64,000 nucleotides of DNA from Tragulus kanchil (GCA_022376925.1 JAIOJX010000026.1:254135330-254199329); one strand, 5' to 3'; numbered from the stretch's first letter, positions 1 to 12,063 are shown. The notes: generated from the letters alone by a model not told the origin. Program-made: numbers and translations.

Positions 1-185
1 GAATTTTTGCATGGCACCCATCCAGCCTTCAATGTGTTTTGAATGTTTAAGTAATCCTTAACGTTTCTGTAAGCTTTGCCCTTCACTTCTAAGATTATAC
101 TTCTGACAATAGGGGAAATGGAGTAGGCACCCCCATTGCACATGACTAAACATCTACCCTCCTATGGTATGGTATGTTAGGTATA

Positions 186-396
186 GTCATTGTGTAGTTG
201 TGAGCATGTCTGACTCTTTTGCAATCCCATGGATAGTAGCTTGCCAGGCACCTCTGTTCATGAGATTTTCCAGGCAAGATTACTCGAGTGGGTATCCATT
301 TCCTTCTCCAAAGGATCTTCCCAACCCAGGGATCAAACTCATGTTTCCTGCTTGACAGGCAGATTCTTTACCACTGATCCACCAGAGAAACCCAGG
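186..396 (-). mobile_element. Bov-tA-type SINE, antisense
   Basis: Reads on the minus strand as a ruminant tRNA-Glu-derived SINE. The + strand carries the reverse complements of the 'ccatgga', 'tattcttgcctgga' and 'gatccctgg' body blocks and ends at 'ccaccagagaaaccc', the reverse of the SINE head. It is moderately diverged, so not a recent insertion. No clear target-site duplication is visible. Confidence 0.85.
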
Positions 397-1632
397 TATA
401 GTTGTTATATGGCTATAATTTGATTATTAAGGATTGACATTAACAAATGAGAAAGTGCAAGTAATTCTTAGTTCCAAAAGTCATAGGTCAAAGTGAACCT
501 GGGAGGTAGGAAGAGTGCATGTTTCTGAAGGGGTGTTCAGATAAGCAGTGGCCCTCAGAGGGACTATAAGGCCACTGACTGCTTGTGCAGCATGATGCGA
601 TAGAGCTGTGAGTACTGAGGAAGCCAAGCAGGACTTCAGAACAAAGCAGGGCTCTGTGCCCTTAAAGATGTGACTTAGGAGCCTACTTGCACTGCGATTG
701 CAATCCTGTGTATTCTCCCTTACTATTTTTAAAAAGTTTTCATCCTTTAAGATTCAGTTGAGACTGTGCCTGCCACATATTACTTATTATGACTGGTAGA
801 TAAATGAAACAATCAGCTTTATTCCTGAAGTAGAACCACAAAAAGGGACTACACGCTGCCAGGGGACAGCATTGAGAAGAAAGAATATGCTGCTTGGTAT
901 TAAGAATGTTTATCATACAATTTGATTAAGAACTTTATTTGTATTTTGGAAGTAGTGACTGGATTAGAATTTCAGTTTTCCAGCTTAATCATTCTCTCCT
1001 TGTTTTCCATCCTAAAGCAAACACTATGAACATGTTGGTTGCCAAGCAGCCCCCAAGAAGCACCTGTGTCCACCAACCAGTTTCTGTAAATAAACAGGAA
1101 AACCAAAAGGTGATTAAGCATCACTGCTGTGTGGTCTGATTGCTTGCTGTAGAACCACAGATATATCTTTTAATACTTACAATGTAATTATTGAACTACA
1201 AACATCTGTAGTTATATACTGTTATGAAATACTTGAGCTACAAGTGTATGTAGTCATATAGCTATCCTTGAGAAATAATAGAAGCCATCAGATGCAGAAA
1301 TTTTCATGATCTCATGTCATAAGAATGTGGACTAATACATTCTTTCCTACTTTCTGTCATTTATTAAGACTTCTTTAGTATTATAAATGCATATTTCTTA
1401 GCTTTGTGTCCTTAACCAAAATGAAAATTTAATGAAGTCTTCCTGTGTTATGAAAGTGGAGAATTTAAAAAATATATTAACTTTTGCTGCTGACGAAAGA
1501 GCTAGGAAGTAAGTGATAAAGGTATACCCCCTGACGTCCATCAATACAGTCGGAGATACACTATGCGGGAGTGCACTTAAATTTTTATTACATAATAAAG
1601 CATATTTAAATAACAAGCATTTGTACACATTG
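397..1632. other. Non-coding DNA, no recognised element
   Basis: AT-rich sequence with only short reading frames and no recognisable exon, repeat or RNA. Bases from 849 on are the first copy of duplication 1, so the part after 849 recurs from 1975. Confidence 0.6.
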
Positions 1633-1844
1633 TGGGGCTTCCTCAATGACTCAATGGGTAAAGCATCTGCCTGCAATGCAGGAGCCACAGAAGATACAGA
1701 TTTGATTCTTGGGTCAGGAAGATCGCTTCAAAGGGGAAATGGCAACCTACTATATTATTCTTGCTTGGGAAATTCCATGGACAGAGGAGCCTGGTGGGCT
1801 ACAATCCATGGGATTGTAAGCAGTCGGACATTACTAAGCACACA
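1633..1844 (+). mobile_element. Bov-tA-type SINE (copy 1)
   Basis: Starts 'ggggcttcctcaatgactca', a degenerate SINE head. It continues through 'ctgcctgcaatgcaggag', 'ttccatggacagaggagcc' and 'tggtgggctacaatccatgg', the diagnostic Bov-tA body. The 120-residue frame across it is incidental. A second copy lies in duplication 1 at 2759-2970. Confidence 0.9.
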
Positions 1845-2758
1845 TGTACCACTCAATGTTGGACAGATATTATGAAATCCCATTGATGATACATTGAAGA
1901 AAATGACTCTTCTGTAACACAGAGATTGTCAGTATATGCTAGAAAAGGAGGCTGAATTACCTGAAGTAAAACCCCTACACGCTGCCAGGGGACAGCATTG
2001 AGAAGAAAGAATATGCTGCTTGGTATTAAGAATGTTTATCATACAATTTGATTAAGAACTTTATTTGTATTTTGGAAGTAGTGACTGGATTAGAATTTCA
2101 GTTTTCCAGCTTAATCATTCTCTCCTTGTTTTCCATCCTAAAGCAAACACTATGAACATGTTGGTTGCCAAGCAGCCCCCAAGAAGCACCTGTGTCCACC
2201 AACCAGTTTCTGTAAATAAACAGGAAAACCAAAAGGTGATTAAGCATCACTGCTGTGTGGTCTGATTGCTTGCTGTAGAACCACAGATATATCTTTTAAT
2301 ACTTACAATGTAATTATTGAACTACAAACATCTGTAGTTATATACTGTTATGAAATACTTGAGCTACAAGTGTATGTAGTCATATAGCTATCCTTGAGAA
2401 ATAATAGAAGCCATCAGATGCAGAAATTTTCATGATCTCATGTCATAAGAATGTGGACTAATACATTCTTTCCTACTTTCTGTCATTTATTAAGACTTCT
2501 TTAGTATTATAAATGCATATTTCTTAGCTTTGTGTCCTTAACCAAAATGAAAATTTAATGAAGTCTTCCTGTGTTATGAAAGTGGAGAATTTAAAAAATA
2601 TATTAACTTTTGCTGCTGACGAAAGAGCTAGGAAGTAAGTGATAAAGGTATACCCCATGACGTCCATCAATACAGTCGGAGATACACTATGCGGGAGTGC
2701 ACTTAAATTTTTATTACATAATAAAGCATATTTAAATAACAAGCATTTGTACACATTG

Positions 2759-2970
2759 TGGGGCTTCCTCAATGACTCAATGGGTAAAGCATCTGCCTGC
2801 AATGCAGGAGCCACAGAAGATACAGATTTGATTCTTGGGTCAGGAAGATCGCTTCAAAGGGGAAATGGCAACCTACTATATTATTCTTGCTTGGGAAATT
2901 CCATGGACAGAGGAGCCTGGTGGGCTACAATCCATGGGATTGTAAGCAGTCGGACATTACTAAGCACACA
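2759..2970 (+). mobile_element. Bov-tA-type SINE (copy 2 of 1633-1844)
   Basis: The same SINE repeated by duplication 1 at offset 1126. It should not be counted as an independent insertion, because its flanks are duplicated as well. Confidence 0.9.
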
Positions 2971-3083
2971 TGTACCACTCAATGTTGGACAGATATTATG
3001 AAATCCCATTGATGATACATTGAAGAAAATGACTCTTCTGTAACACAGAGATTGTCAGTATATGCTAGAAAAGGAGGCTGAAT

Positions 3084-3500
3084 ATTAAAGAAGGAAAGCT
3101 ATTTTCCTGGAAGGAGCAAAAGCAAAAAACAAACAAACAAATGCTAGAAGACTATTAAAAGGTATGATCTGGGATTGATGACCCCAAATGGTAAGTGATA
3201 AGAAAATAAAGAATGAGTACAGACATTAAAGAAGGACCACTAAAGTGCAGAGGTCAAGCTTTCTAGTAGATTCCTTTACCAAAGCAGAGAGCAGTTCGTA
3301 GGGCACAAATGCAACCATGAGCAAAACCACGTGGAGTCTTTTCTTCAATAAGGGTCTGGTAGACGTATGAGAAGTAGTTTCAAGAGGGACTCCTCCATGT
3401 GTTCCTTGACGGTAAGCACTATCTCCCCGAGGCTGGGAGGATGAGCTTCAGCAGAGGAGAGGGTGCTCCTCAAGCCATTTTATTCCAGCTAGTCCTTGAT
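3084..3500. other. Non-coding DNA, no recognised element
   Basis: Purine-rich sequence with an 'aaacaaacaaac' run near 3128. Nothing identifiable is seen. Confidence 0.5.
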
Positions 3501-3704
3501 AAGGCTTCCTAACTGGTGTTAGTGTAAAGAATCTGCCTGCCAATGCAGACACAAGAGAGGTGGGTTTGATCCCTGGGTCAGGAAGACTCTCTGGAGAAGG
3601 AAATGGCAACCCACTCCAGTGATCCTGAAAAACTTCATAAGCAAAGCAGCTGGTAGGTTACACTCCTTGGGGCTACAAAGAGTTGTATGTAACTGAGTAC
3701 ACAG
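3501..3704 (+). mobile_element. Bov-tA-type SINE
   Basis: SINE head 'aaggcttcctaactggtg', then 'aagaatctgcctgc', 'gatccctgggtcaggaagac' and 'gaaatggcaacccactccag', and a diverged 3' half ending in the 'aaagagttg...aactgag' block. Old and diverged. Confidence 0.85.
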
Positions 3705-4489
3705 CGCAGTTCTTGATAGCTCTGAGAAGGGCAACTCTATTGACTTGGTAACATCAATTAACATTAGCTAAAAGACATGGTGGGCGTGTAACTTACAGAC
3801 TTCATGGCACACTATTGTAAAAGCATGTCATCCATAAGTGTATTTCTTACCTGCAATTGTCATAATATCTAGCAGCCCCTGACTTAGTGGAAGTTTCAGT
3901 AGGGACTCCAGCTTTTTCACCAAGCATTTTCATTATTTGCTAGCAGTGTGTGAATTTGTGATTTGTTCTTGGTTTATCTCCTAGCTTCTCTGTTACTCAA
4001 ACAGAGGGCTCTGGGGCCCAGCTCACAGAACTTCTCCCTAATTCTAATCCTAAAATGATCTTGGATAAGTAAACATGACAGGTGCTATCAGAGCCACAGC
4101 TTGACCCCTTGACACTCGCTGCTCTTAGATTGACTGGTAATGCTGATGACCAGCTCCCCTGACTCTAGTGCCAGAAGCACTAGGAAGTTACTGCTACCAG
4201 GAACTGCTCTCCAGTCAATGACAGAAGGGAGCTTGGGGAAGAAATACCCCAGCTTTCCAACCGATAGAGGGAGTGGTGCTCATTGGGACAGGTTCCCTCA
4301 GCTGTCTCTTAGAATCGCCCAGAAGGAGCCCCAGTTGCCCATTGTGGTAACCACCTTAATAATGCACCATAATATTAGTTTCTTTCCTTTTCCTCCATTT
4401 CTCCCATTCTCCTATGACTACTTCCTGGGATCACCTCCCAGATGAACTTCTTGCCCTCACATCTTTATTTTAGGATCTACTACAACGGA
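3705..4489. other. Non-coding DNA, no recognised element
   Basis: Mixed-composition sequence. A 101-residue open frame at 4140-4445 has no recognisable domain and no splice or codon evidence, so I do not call it a gene. Confidence 0.5.
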
Positions 4490-4665
4490 AGGGCTTGCTA
4501 CTTGCAATGCAGGAGACATGGATTTGGAACCTGGGTTAGGAAGATTCTCTGGAGTAGGAAATGGTTCCCCACTCTATTATTCTTGCCTGGGAAATCCCAT
4601 GGACAGAGGAGGCTAGAGGGCTACAGTCCAAGGGGCCACAAAGAGTTGGATACAACTGAGCACTA
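4490..4665 (+). mobile_element. Bov-tA-type SINE, 5'-truncated
   Basis: Contains 'ttgcaatgcaggagacatgg', 'aggaagattctctggagtag', 'tattcttgcctgggaaatcc' and 'ccatggacagagga'. Most of the tRNA-like head is missing. Confidence 0.88.
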
Positions 4666-4791
4666 CTTCAAGGGAAACCCTTTAACTAAATAATTGAAGT
4701 GAATAATTGAAAAGAATAATTGTGAAATCCACATGGACAATTTCTCTAAGAGTCTGGCTTATATGAGAGTTCTTGTAGTCTAATTATTTTG

Positions 4792-6986
4792 GTCTTCAAG
4801 GTCATAGACCTTGAAGGTTATGGACCTCTCATCCTCTGGAACTGCTTCCCAATCCCAAATCTTAAACTTCAGAATTCCACTCTTTGAACAAACCTACAGA
4901 ACCATTTCTCCCCAACTTGGCCATCCAAAACCTCCTCCTTGAACTTGTCAACACTTGCAGCCTTGGGTCTCCAATGAATTTGAGGTCACCTTCCCCATAT
5001 TCATACCCACTGTTGGTCATTTAATTATGCTCACCTGTATCCTCTCTGTTCTTTTAATCCCTCGATCACCTTCTACTCTGATCTTGAAAATCATCAAACA
5101 TAGATTAACCAGACCATATTCTTGACATCCAACTTCCTATCTCCAATCTTGCCCATATGCTCAATATATTCCAGCTACATACACTGTCTCATTAATCATT
5201 GGAAATGCTGTTTTTCATATCACTCAAATTTGTGTTTCTGGTGTGCTCTTCTGGCCCTTAGAACTCTTGTCCTGCTCAAAGATCATCCCTCTCAGTGGTG
5301 CCTTCCCTGACGCTTCCAGGCAGAACGAATTGTTATCTGTTGTAGTTTTCATATTATTTTATATATATGATAGTTATAACAGTCACATATGGAACTATAA
5401 TTATTTCCATATCTACCCTCTCAACCAGATAAGAACTTGAGGACAAGGATAGTCTTTAATCATCAATAGCCCAAGTTCCTAAGGCTAGATTGACTGGAAG
5501 ATAGCAGGTAGTAGTTTAATGTGGGATTGAGTGAATAAAAATTATTCATTAAAGTCACAGTCATTTTTCCCTAACACGCCATCTGATTTTCATAGAAAAC
5601 AAATTTGTTGCATGTTATTTCTGTGGGACCTAGTTTTTGCAAAGTCCTTTGCTATAGCTTACCTTAACAGATTGTTGATATGTGTCATTCCCAGTTCTGA
5701 CGTGATCAGCCCACTGGTTTCTTCTGCCCACACATCTTCAACTCCAGCTTGGTGTTTTCAATTACTAGTTCAGCCCAGACTTACAATAATTAGATAGACA
5801 TTTGCTGTCACAGAAACCATGAGACAGTTTTGGGTCTAATTTGATCTGCTATCTTCCAAGCATAGTTCTATTTCTAGACTTTTTAGCTTTTTTGTAGTCT
5901 TCAAGGTCATAGACCTTGAAGGTTATGGACCTCTCATCCTCTGGAACTGCTTCCCAATCCCAAATCTTAAACTTCAGAATTCCACTCTTTGAACAAACCT
6001 ACAGAACCATTTCTCCCCAACTTGGCCATCCAAAACCTCCTCCTTGAACTTGTCAACACTTGCAGCCTTGGGTCTCCAATGAATTTGAGGTCACCTTCCC
6101 CATATTCATACCCACTGTTGGTCATTTAATTATGCTCACCTGTATCCTCTCTGTTCTTTTAATCCCTCGATCACCTTCTACTCTGATCTTGAAAATCATC
6201 AAACATAGATTAACCAGACCATATTCTTGACATCCAACTTCCTATCTCCAATCTTGCCCATATGCTCAATATATTCCAGCTACATACACTGTCTCATTAA
6301 TCATTGGAAATGCTGTTTTTCATATCACTCAAATTTGTGTTTCTGGTGTGCTCTTCTGGCCCTTAGAACTCTTGTCCTGCTCAAAGATCATCCCTCTCAG
6401 TGGTGCCTTCCCTGACGCTTCCAGGCAAAAGCAATTGTTATCTGTTGTAGTTTTCATATTATTTTATATATATGATAGTTATAACAGTCACATATGGAAC
6501 TATAATTATTTCCATATCTACCCTCTCAACCAGATAAGAACTTGAGGACAAGGATAGTCTTTAATCATCAATAGCCCAAGTTCCTAAGGCTAGATTGACT
6601 GGAAGATAGCAGGTAGTAGTTTAATGTGGGATTGAGTGAATAAAAATTATTCATTAAAGTCACAGTCATTTTTCCCTAACACGCCATCTGATTTTCATAG
6701 AAAACAAATTTGTTGCATGTTATTTCTGTGGGACCTAGTTTTTGCAAAGTCCTTTGCTATAGCTTACCTTAACAGATTGTTGATATGTGTCATTCCCAGT
6801 TCTGACGTGATCAGCCCACTGGTTTCTTCTGCCCACACATCTTCAACTCCAGCTTGGTGTTTTCAATTACTAGTTCAGCCCAGACTTACAATAATTAGAT
6901 AGACATTTGCTGTCACAGAAACCATGAGACAGTTTTGGGTCTAATTTGATCTGCTATCTTCCAAGCATAGTTCTATTTCTAGACTT
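4792..6986. repeat. Duplication 2 (4792-5881 / 5897-6986, offset 1105)
   Basis: Two head-to-tail copies of about 1.09 kb with constant offset 1105. A small mismatch cluster is seen at 5321-5326 against 6426-6431. The joint carries about 15 bp of T-rich sequence (5882-5896) that matches neither copy cleanly. The content is non-coding with short pyrimidine-rich frames; a 'cttgaggacaaggatagtct' stretch resembles the 3' part of old LINEs, but I cannot assign a family. Confidence 0.97.
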
Positions 6987-7020
6987 GTATTTGGGTAAAT
7001 ATTAGATGTCCTAGTGGTTT

Positions 7021-7231
7021 GTGTGTGTGTTAGTAGCTCAGCAGTGTCTGACTGTTTGCAACCCCATGGATTGTAGCCCACCAGGCTCCTCTATCTTTGG
7101 AATACTCCAGAAAAGAATACTGAAGTGAGTTATCATTCCTTTCTCTAGGGGATCTTCCTGATCCAGGGATTTACCCTGGGCCTCCTGCGTTGCACATAGA
7201 TTCTTTACCATCTGAGACATCAGGCAACTCC
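7021..7231 (-). mobile_element. Bov-tA-type SINE, antisense
   Basis: Reverse-complement Bov-tA body: 'ccatggattgtagcccacca', 'aggctcctct' and 'aggggatcttcctgatccag', ending at the reverse of the SINE head near 7231. Confidence 0.9.
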
Positions 7232-7261
7232 CCCTTATGATTTAAATCACTCTTAGTTTGT

Positions 7262-7414
7262 CTTTTTTTTTTTTTTAATGGTTTCTTTTGGGGGAGGCGG
7301 GTTGGGGAGGGAGGGGGGTAGGTGGGCCACTTCTATTGGTCTTTCATTTATTATTTATTTTTCATGCATCTTTGTTCTTTGGCCCACATAGGCCTCCCAT
7401 CGCGGTAGCCTCTG
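7262..7414 (-). mobile_element. CHR-type SINE, antisense, 5'-truncated
   Basis: Starts with a 15-base T run, the reversed A tail, followed by 'ccacttctattggtctttca' and 'ggcctcccatcgcggtagcc'. This is the 3' half of the longer CHR-type SINE seen full length at 46690-47007. The tRNA-like half is absent. Confidence 0.8.
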
Positions 7415-8507
7415 TTGTTTGTTTGTGTTTTAATTAGCTACAGCTAAAGTAAATCCTACTCAGCGAATATATTAAATAATTTTAAGTTACATTAAAGGAA
7501 GGACACATATTTAGAGAAGAAGATAGGAAAGAGGAGCAATGGAAGGAAGTACTGGGTGAGAAGTAAGGAGTGAGGAAGACTTGACCTACTGAGGCTTTAG
7601 GCCTTTGACAAGTCTTAAACAAATCTTAACTATGACAGAGGCGTGTTTTGGTGGAAAGGAGAAGTGAACATTCTTGAATGGGCATTTTCAGTGACTTAGA
7701 GACAGGAGAGAATAAGGGAACTCTGTTGTGGTGGTGGTTGTTTTTCATAAGCAAACGGTTTAAAAGCAAACGTTTGGAACGGAAGTGTACATGAGTTAGC
7801 AAAACTCAGTATTTCTAACTTACCTGAGACAGTATTTATCTGAATAGCAGGGCATTACTTGGGCATAATGGAAGGATGCTTGTACTAGACATCATGTGGC
7901 AGGTACTGGGGAACCGAGTTCCAACACTGCATGGGCATCACCCTGGCATCACCAAGATCCTAGGCACAAGAATGTGAAAGGCAAATCTGTGTTGTACATC
8001 AAATGACTTAGAGCTAACCACTTAATTTCTTCATTTTTAAAAAAAGGAGAATGAATATGATGATTCAGAATCCATTCAACTACATTCATGGCTTAATGGT
8101 CCCAAATGTAAAAGATACTTTTTCCTACAGGTTCTGTCTTACTGAACTTATATTTTCTAAATCTTTGTTTAAAATATGCTAAAGTTCTTAAACATTACAA
8201 AATCAAAGTGTAAGAGTAGAGCATTGGAGAAAGTTATAAAAAATTATATTTCATATTCAGCTAATTTTCTGAACCAAATTATTCTTGACAGAGGATTTTC
8301 TACTTTTGCTACTTTTCCTGCTCATTGCTTTTAGCCCATTAGATGTGTGACTAATGCTCTGAGTTGTATTTAAAGCACTAAGTTTTGTCAATACTAAATA
8401 AATAATGACAGTATTTCCTTTCTGCTTCTGGGCCCATGGGCAATGATCATAACATTTTTTAATTTTCAGAAGAGTGAAAACATTTCCCTTTCTCAAAGAA
8501 CAGACAG
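7415..8507. other. Non-coding DNA, no recognised element
   Basis: About 1.1 kb of AT-rich sequence without identifiable repeat or coding signal. It is one of the longer repeat-free stretches. Confidence 0.5.
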
Positions 8508-8967
8508 TTTCAAGGGTACCATGAGCAATATACCATACAACCGAATTAGAAAAATAGCTGCTTTATAGTTGAGAAAAAAAAGGATGCACTGGACAGGTTC
8601 TGGTTCTTGTGGAAACCAGCATTCACAGATTCTGACAGCTCATGACCACCTGATGATCTTAGACCAAATAGCTGTGCACAGCATCTCAGTTTTTTACACT
8701 GTCAAATGGAAAATTATCTGAAACTCACACCTAAAATTCTATGAGGCAACTTGACAGATGTTGGCAATGGTCTTGGACACAATATTTAAGATATTACCTA
8801 GAACCACCCACGAGCATTAGAAGGATATCTTGAGATGTTAGATCTATCTGCCTCCCAAACTGTATTTATGAGAGTAAATAAATTACACTTTCTCTTTTTT
8901 TAATTGTATGTGTTAAAATTTCTTTGACTAATTTCTTTGACTAGAATGTCCTTTATAAAACAAGTCA

Positions 8968-9237
8968 GGGGCTGCCCTGCTGGTACAGTGGGTAGGGACA
9001 CCACCCTGCAGTGCAAGGGACACTGGTTGGATACCTGGCCTGAGAAGATCCCACATGAAGCGGCTGGACCGATGTGTCCAACTACTGAGCCGGAGCTCTG
9101 GAGCGCATGCACCCAGAGCTGGTACTCTGCTACTGTAGAGGCCACTGTGATGGGAGACCCACACAAGTCAAAGAAAAAAGATGGAAATAAATGAAAGACC
9201 AATAGAAGTGACCTCCCACCCCACTCGCCAAAAAAAA
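8968..9237 (+). mobile_element. CHR-type SINE, first of a tandem pair
   Basis: tRNA-like head 'ggggctgccctgctggtaca' with a degenerate B box ('ggttggatacc'), the CHR body 'gctctggagcgcatgcaccc', then 'aggccactgtgatgggagac' and an A-rich tail ending in eight A residues. Preceded by 'caagtca' (8961-8967) and followed by 'caagcca' (9239-9245), a probable diverged target duplication. Repeated at 10076-10345. Confidence 0.85.
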
Positions 9238-9245
9238 GCAAGCCA

Positions 9246-9505
9246 GGGCTCCCATGGTGGTCCAGTGGGTAGAGTCTGCATTTGACCCCTGGCTTGGGAA
9301 GATCCCACATACCATGGAGCTGCTGGACAGGTACGTCCAATTAGGAGCCAGTGCTCTGGAGTGCATGAACCCAGAGCTAGTGCTCTGCAATGAGAGAGGC
9401 CATTGCAATGGGAGGCCCACATAGGCCAAAAGAATAAAGATGAATGAAAATAAATAAATAAAAAAACAATTAAAAAAAGAGGCCAAAATTAAAGAAAAAA
9501 AAAAG
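9246..9505 (+). mobile_element. CHR-type SINE, second of a tandem pair
   Basis: Starts 'gggctcccatggtggtccag' and runs through 'aggccattgcaatgggaggc' to a long A-rich tail. It is flanked by 'caagcca' (9239-9245) and 'caagtca' (9506-9512). It lacks about 30 bp of the tRNA-like region compared with the other CHR copies. Minus-strand frames of 78-146 residues here are SINE translations. Repeated at 10354-10613. Confidence 0.85.
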
Positions 9506-10075
9506 CAAGTCATATATTTCAAATGCCAGGTGTCTTCTTAAGGGTTGTCCTATATGCTCATTGGTAGTATTTAGCTTGGCAATATATGTGGGTGTGTCAT
9601 GTACTCAGTCATGTCTTTCAAGGGTACCATGAGCAATATACCATACAACCGAATTAGAAAAATAGCTGCTTTATAGTTGAGAAAAAAAAGGATGCACTGG
9701 ACAGGTTCTGGTTCTTGTGGAAACCAGCATTCACAGATTCTGACAGCTCATGACCACCTGATGATCTTAGACCAAATAGCTGTGCACAGCATCTCAGTTT
9801 TTTACACTGTCAAATGGAAAATTATCTGAAACTCACACCTAAAATTCTATGAGGCAACTTGACAGATGTTGGCAATGGTCTTGGACACAATATTTAAGAT
9901 ATTACCTAGAACCACCCACGAGCATTAGAAGGATATCTTGAGATGTTAGATCTATCTGCCTCCCAAACTGTATTTATGAGAGTAAATAAATTACACTTTC
10001 TCTTTTTTTAATTGTATGTGTTAAAATTTCTTTGACTAATTTCTTTGACTAGAATGTCCTTTATAAAACAAGTCA

Positions 10076-10345
10076 GGGGCTGCCCTGCTGGTACAGTGGG
10101 TAGGGACACCACCCTGCAGTGCAAGGGACACTGGTTGGATACCTGGCCTGAGAAGATCCCACATGAAGCGGCTGGACCGATGTGTCCAACTACTGAGCCG
10201 GAGCTCTGGAGCGCATGCACCCAGAGCTGGTACTCTGCTACTGTAGAGGCCACTGTGATGGGAGACCCACACAAGTCAAAGAAAAAAGATGGAAATAAAT
10301 GAAAGACCAATAGAAGTGACCTCCCACCCCACTCGCCAAAAAAAA
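10076..10345 (+). mobile_element. CHR-type SINE (duplicate of 8968-9237)
   Basis: Second copy produced by duplication 3, offset 1108, with the same flanks. Confidence 0.85.
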
Positions 10346-10353
10346 GCAAGCCA

Positions 10354-10613
10354 GGGCTCCCATGGTGGTCCAGTGGGTAGAGTCTGCATTTGACCCCTGG
10401 CTTGGGAAGATCCCACATACCATGGAGCTGCTGGACAGGTACGTCCAATTAGGAGCCAGTGCTCTGGAGTGCATGAACCCAGAGCTAGTGCTCTGCAATG
10501 AGAGAGGCCATTGCAATGGGAGGCCCACATAGGCCAAAAGAATAAAGATGAATGAAAATAAATAAATAAAAAAACAATTAAAAAAAGAGGCCAAAATTAA
10601 AGAAAAAAAAAAG
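10354..10613 (+). mobile_element. CHR-type SINE (duplicate of 9246-9505)
   Basis: Second copy produced by duplication 3, offset 1108. Confidence 0.85.
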
Positions 10614-10697
10614 CAAGTCATATATTTCAAATGCCAGGTGTCTTCTTAAGGGTTGTCCTATATGCTCATTGGTAGTATTTAGCTTGGCAATATATGT

Positions 10698-10902
10698 GGG
10701 TGTGTCATGTACTCAGTCATGTCTAACCCTTTGTGACTCGGTGGACAGTAGCCTGCCTCTGTCCATGGGATTCTCAGGCAAGAATATTGGAGTGGGTTGC
10801 CATGCCCATCTCTAGGGGATCTTCCAAACGTGGGGATTGAACCCGAGTTTGTTTCTTGCATTGCAGGTGGGCTCTTTAGCCACTGAGCCATTAGGAAGCC
10901 CC
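10698..10902 (-). mobile_element. Bov-tA-type SINE, antisense
   Basis: Reverse-complement body 'gtgactcggtggacagtagc', 'tctaggggatcttccaaacg', 'ttgcattgcaggtgggctct', 'gccactgagccattaggaag'. In the upstream copy of duplication 3 only the first 26 bp (9590-9615) survive. Such truncation at a joint shows that the joint post-dates and ignores the SINE. Confidence 0.9.
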
Positions 10903-11420
10903 TTGTAATGAAATATACATTAAAAATACAAATAGTTTTAGGCTATACAATAACATGAATGATTAATTATAACATGACTTTAAAAGATTTTGTTTTTAAC
11001 CTTGGGGAACATACTTGTATTTAGGGTTATATTTAGTTGTTATTGTTTTGTTCTGTTTTATTTTGGTCTTAATTTCATCTCATTTTTTTACCCTTATGGC
11101 TATGGTGTGAAGGATAATTAAATCTGTATTGAGTGTTATGAACCCTGTGGAGAAAAGATTTATATCCACCTAGAAAATCTTGGAGCATGAAGTTTTGTAC
11201 ACAAATTCTGAGATTTTTGTTGTTAGCTTGCTAGAAATCCTGATTTAGCCAAAAAATAGAAGTGTAGAGCACATCTAGAGAGTCTGGGGGAAAAATTAGA
11301 TAGACTGAGATTCAAAAATGTGAGCTGTTTAGCCTTCTCAGAATTTACCCTCAAACAGCTGAAGTAAATTGTCTAGACAGAATTGGGTCTAGAATAGAGG
11401 CATAGTAAGAAATGATTTTT
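10903..11420. other. Non-coding DNA, no recognised element
   Basis: T-rich sequence with no identifiable repeat or gene. Confidence 0.5.
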
Positions 11421-11697
11421 AGAGGTGTCCCTAGTGGTCCAGTGGATAAAGAGTCTACCTTGCAATGCAAGGGGCACCAGTTTGATCCTCGGCCCAAGAA
11501 GATCCCACGTGCCACAGAGCCGCTGGACCGGTGTGTCCAATTATGAGCCAGTTCTCTGGAGCGCACGCACACAGAGCCAGTGTTCTGCAATGAAAGAGGC
11601 CACTGCAATGGGTGGCCCACACAGGCCGAAGAATAAAGATGGATGAAAATAAATAAACAAAAAATCAATAAAAGAGCCAAAAACTAAAAAAAAAAAA
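11421..11697 (+). mobile_element. CHR-type SINE
   Basis: Head 'aggtgtccctagtggtccag', B-box-like 'agtttgatcctcgg', body 'gccgctggaccggtgtgtcc' and 'gaggccactgcaatgggtgg', and an A-rich tail with 'aataaa' units. The 109- and 73-residue frames across it are repeat-derived. Confidence 0.88.
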
Positions 11698-11813
11698 GGA
11701 ATAATTTTCAAAATAAAAGATATAAAGGCTCCAAGGGTGTCCAATCATGAATTACAGGGTTTATGCATGACCATTTTAAATATTCATGAACAACATTTTT
11801 ATCAATCATTTTT

Positions 11814-12063
11814 TTTTTATTTTTTACATGTATGTTCCCAGATCATTCATATGCATATCCCTGGACCCTCCCCCCACCCAGTTCCCCGCCTCCCATCCCT
11901 CCAGACCATGGCCCCAAGTGGTTGTAGGTACTCCTATTCCCCTAGCACAATGACAATAGCTGTCTTTTCCACACATGACAGTATAGGTTTCCATGTTACT
12001 CCCTCCATGCCTCCCTCCCACTGTTTGGTCTCCACAATGTCTTTATGTCTATTCTCTGTTTTT
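11814..12063 (-). other. L1 3' UTR and A-rich tail
   Basis: Short 3' UTR between the ORF2 stop (12064) and the tail. On + it starts with a T-rich run interrupted by single A bases. It includes C-rich 'ctggaccctccccccaccca', i.e. a G-rich run in L1 sense, a common property of mammalian L1 3' UTRs. The same segment is recognisable in the second L1 near 40740-40800. Confidence 0.8.

Larger units (their letters stand above)
849..3083. repeat. Duplication 1 (849-1957 / 1975-3083, offset 1126)
   Basis: Two head-to-tail copies of about 1.11 kb, nearly identical. One interior difference is C at 1531 against A at 2657. The 17 bp between the copies (1958-1974) resemble a corrupted version of the sequence just upstream of copy 1 ('cctgaagtagaacc' there, 'cctgaagtaaaacc' here), as if the second tile starts with error-rich bases. 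Probably an unmerged contig overlap. Confidence 0.97.
8508..10724. repeat. Duplication 3 (8508-9616 / 9616-10724, offset 1108)
   Basis: A seamless tandem: the second copy begins where the first ends, with no filler. The offset stays 1108 throughout and I see no interior mismatch. Each copy contains two CHR-type SINEs and the start of a Bov-tA. The first Bov-tA is cut off at 9615 by the joint and the second is complete. Confidence 0.97.

Noticed and set aside
1633..1844. tRNA gene suggested by A-box and B-box-like motifs in this and similar elements
   Set aside because: The boxes belong to tRNA-derived SINE heads. No cloverleaf or anticodon arm is maintained.
4140..4445. 101-residue open frame as a candidate gene
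   Set aside because: No domain, no splice-site or codon-bias support, and length within random expectation for this composition.
8900..9522. Overlapping minus-strand frames of 78-146 residues, repeated at 10008-10630, resembling a small gene pair
   Set aside because: They translate antisense CHR-type SINEs and their A-rich tails. The repetition is duplication 3. The same peptide patterns recur at every CHR copy (11351-11680, 46571-47053, 55947-56301, 57403-57747).
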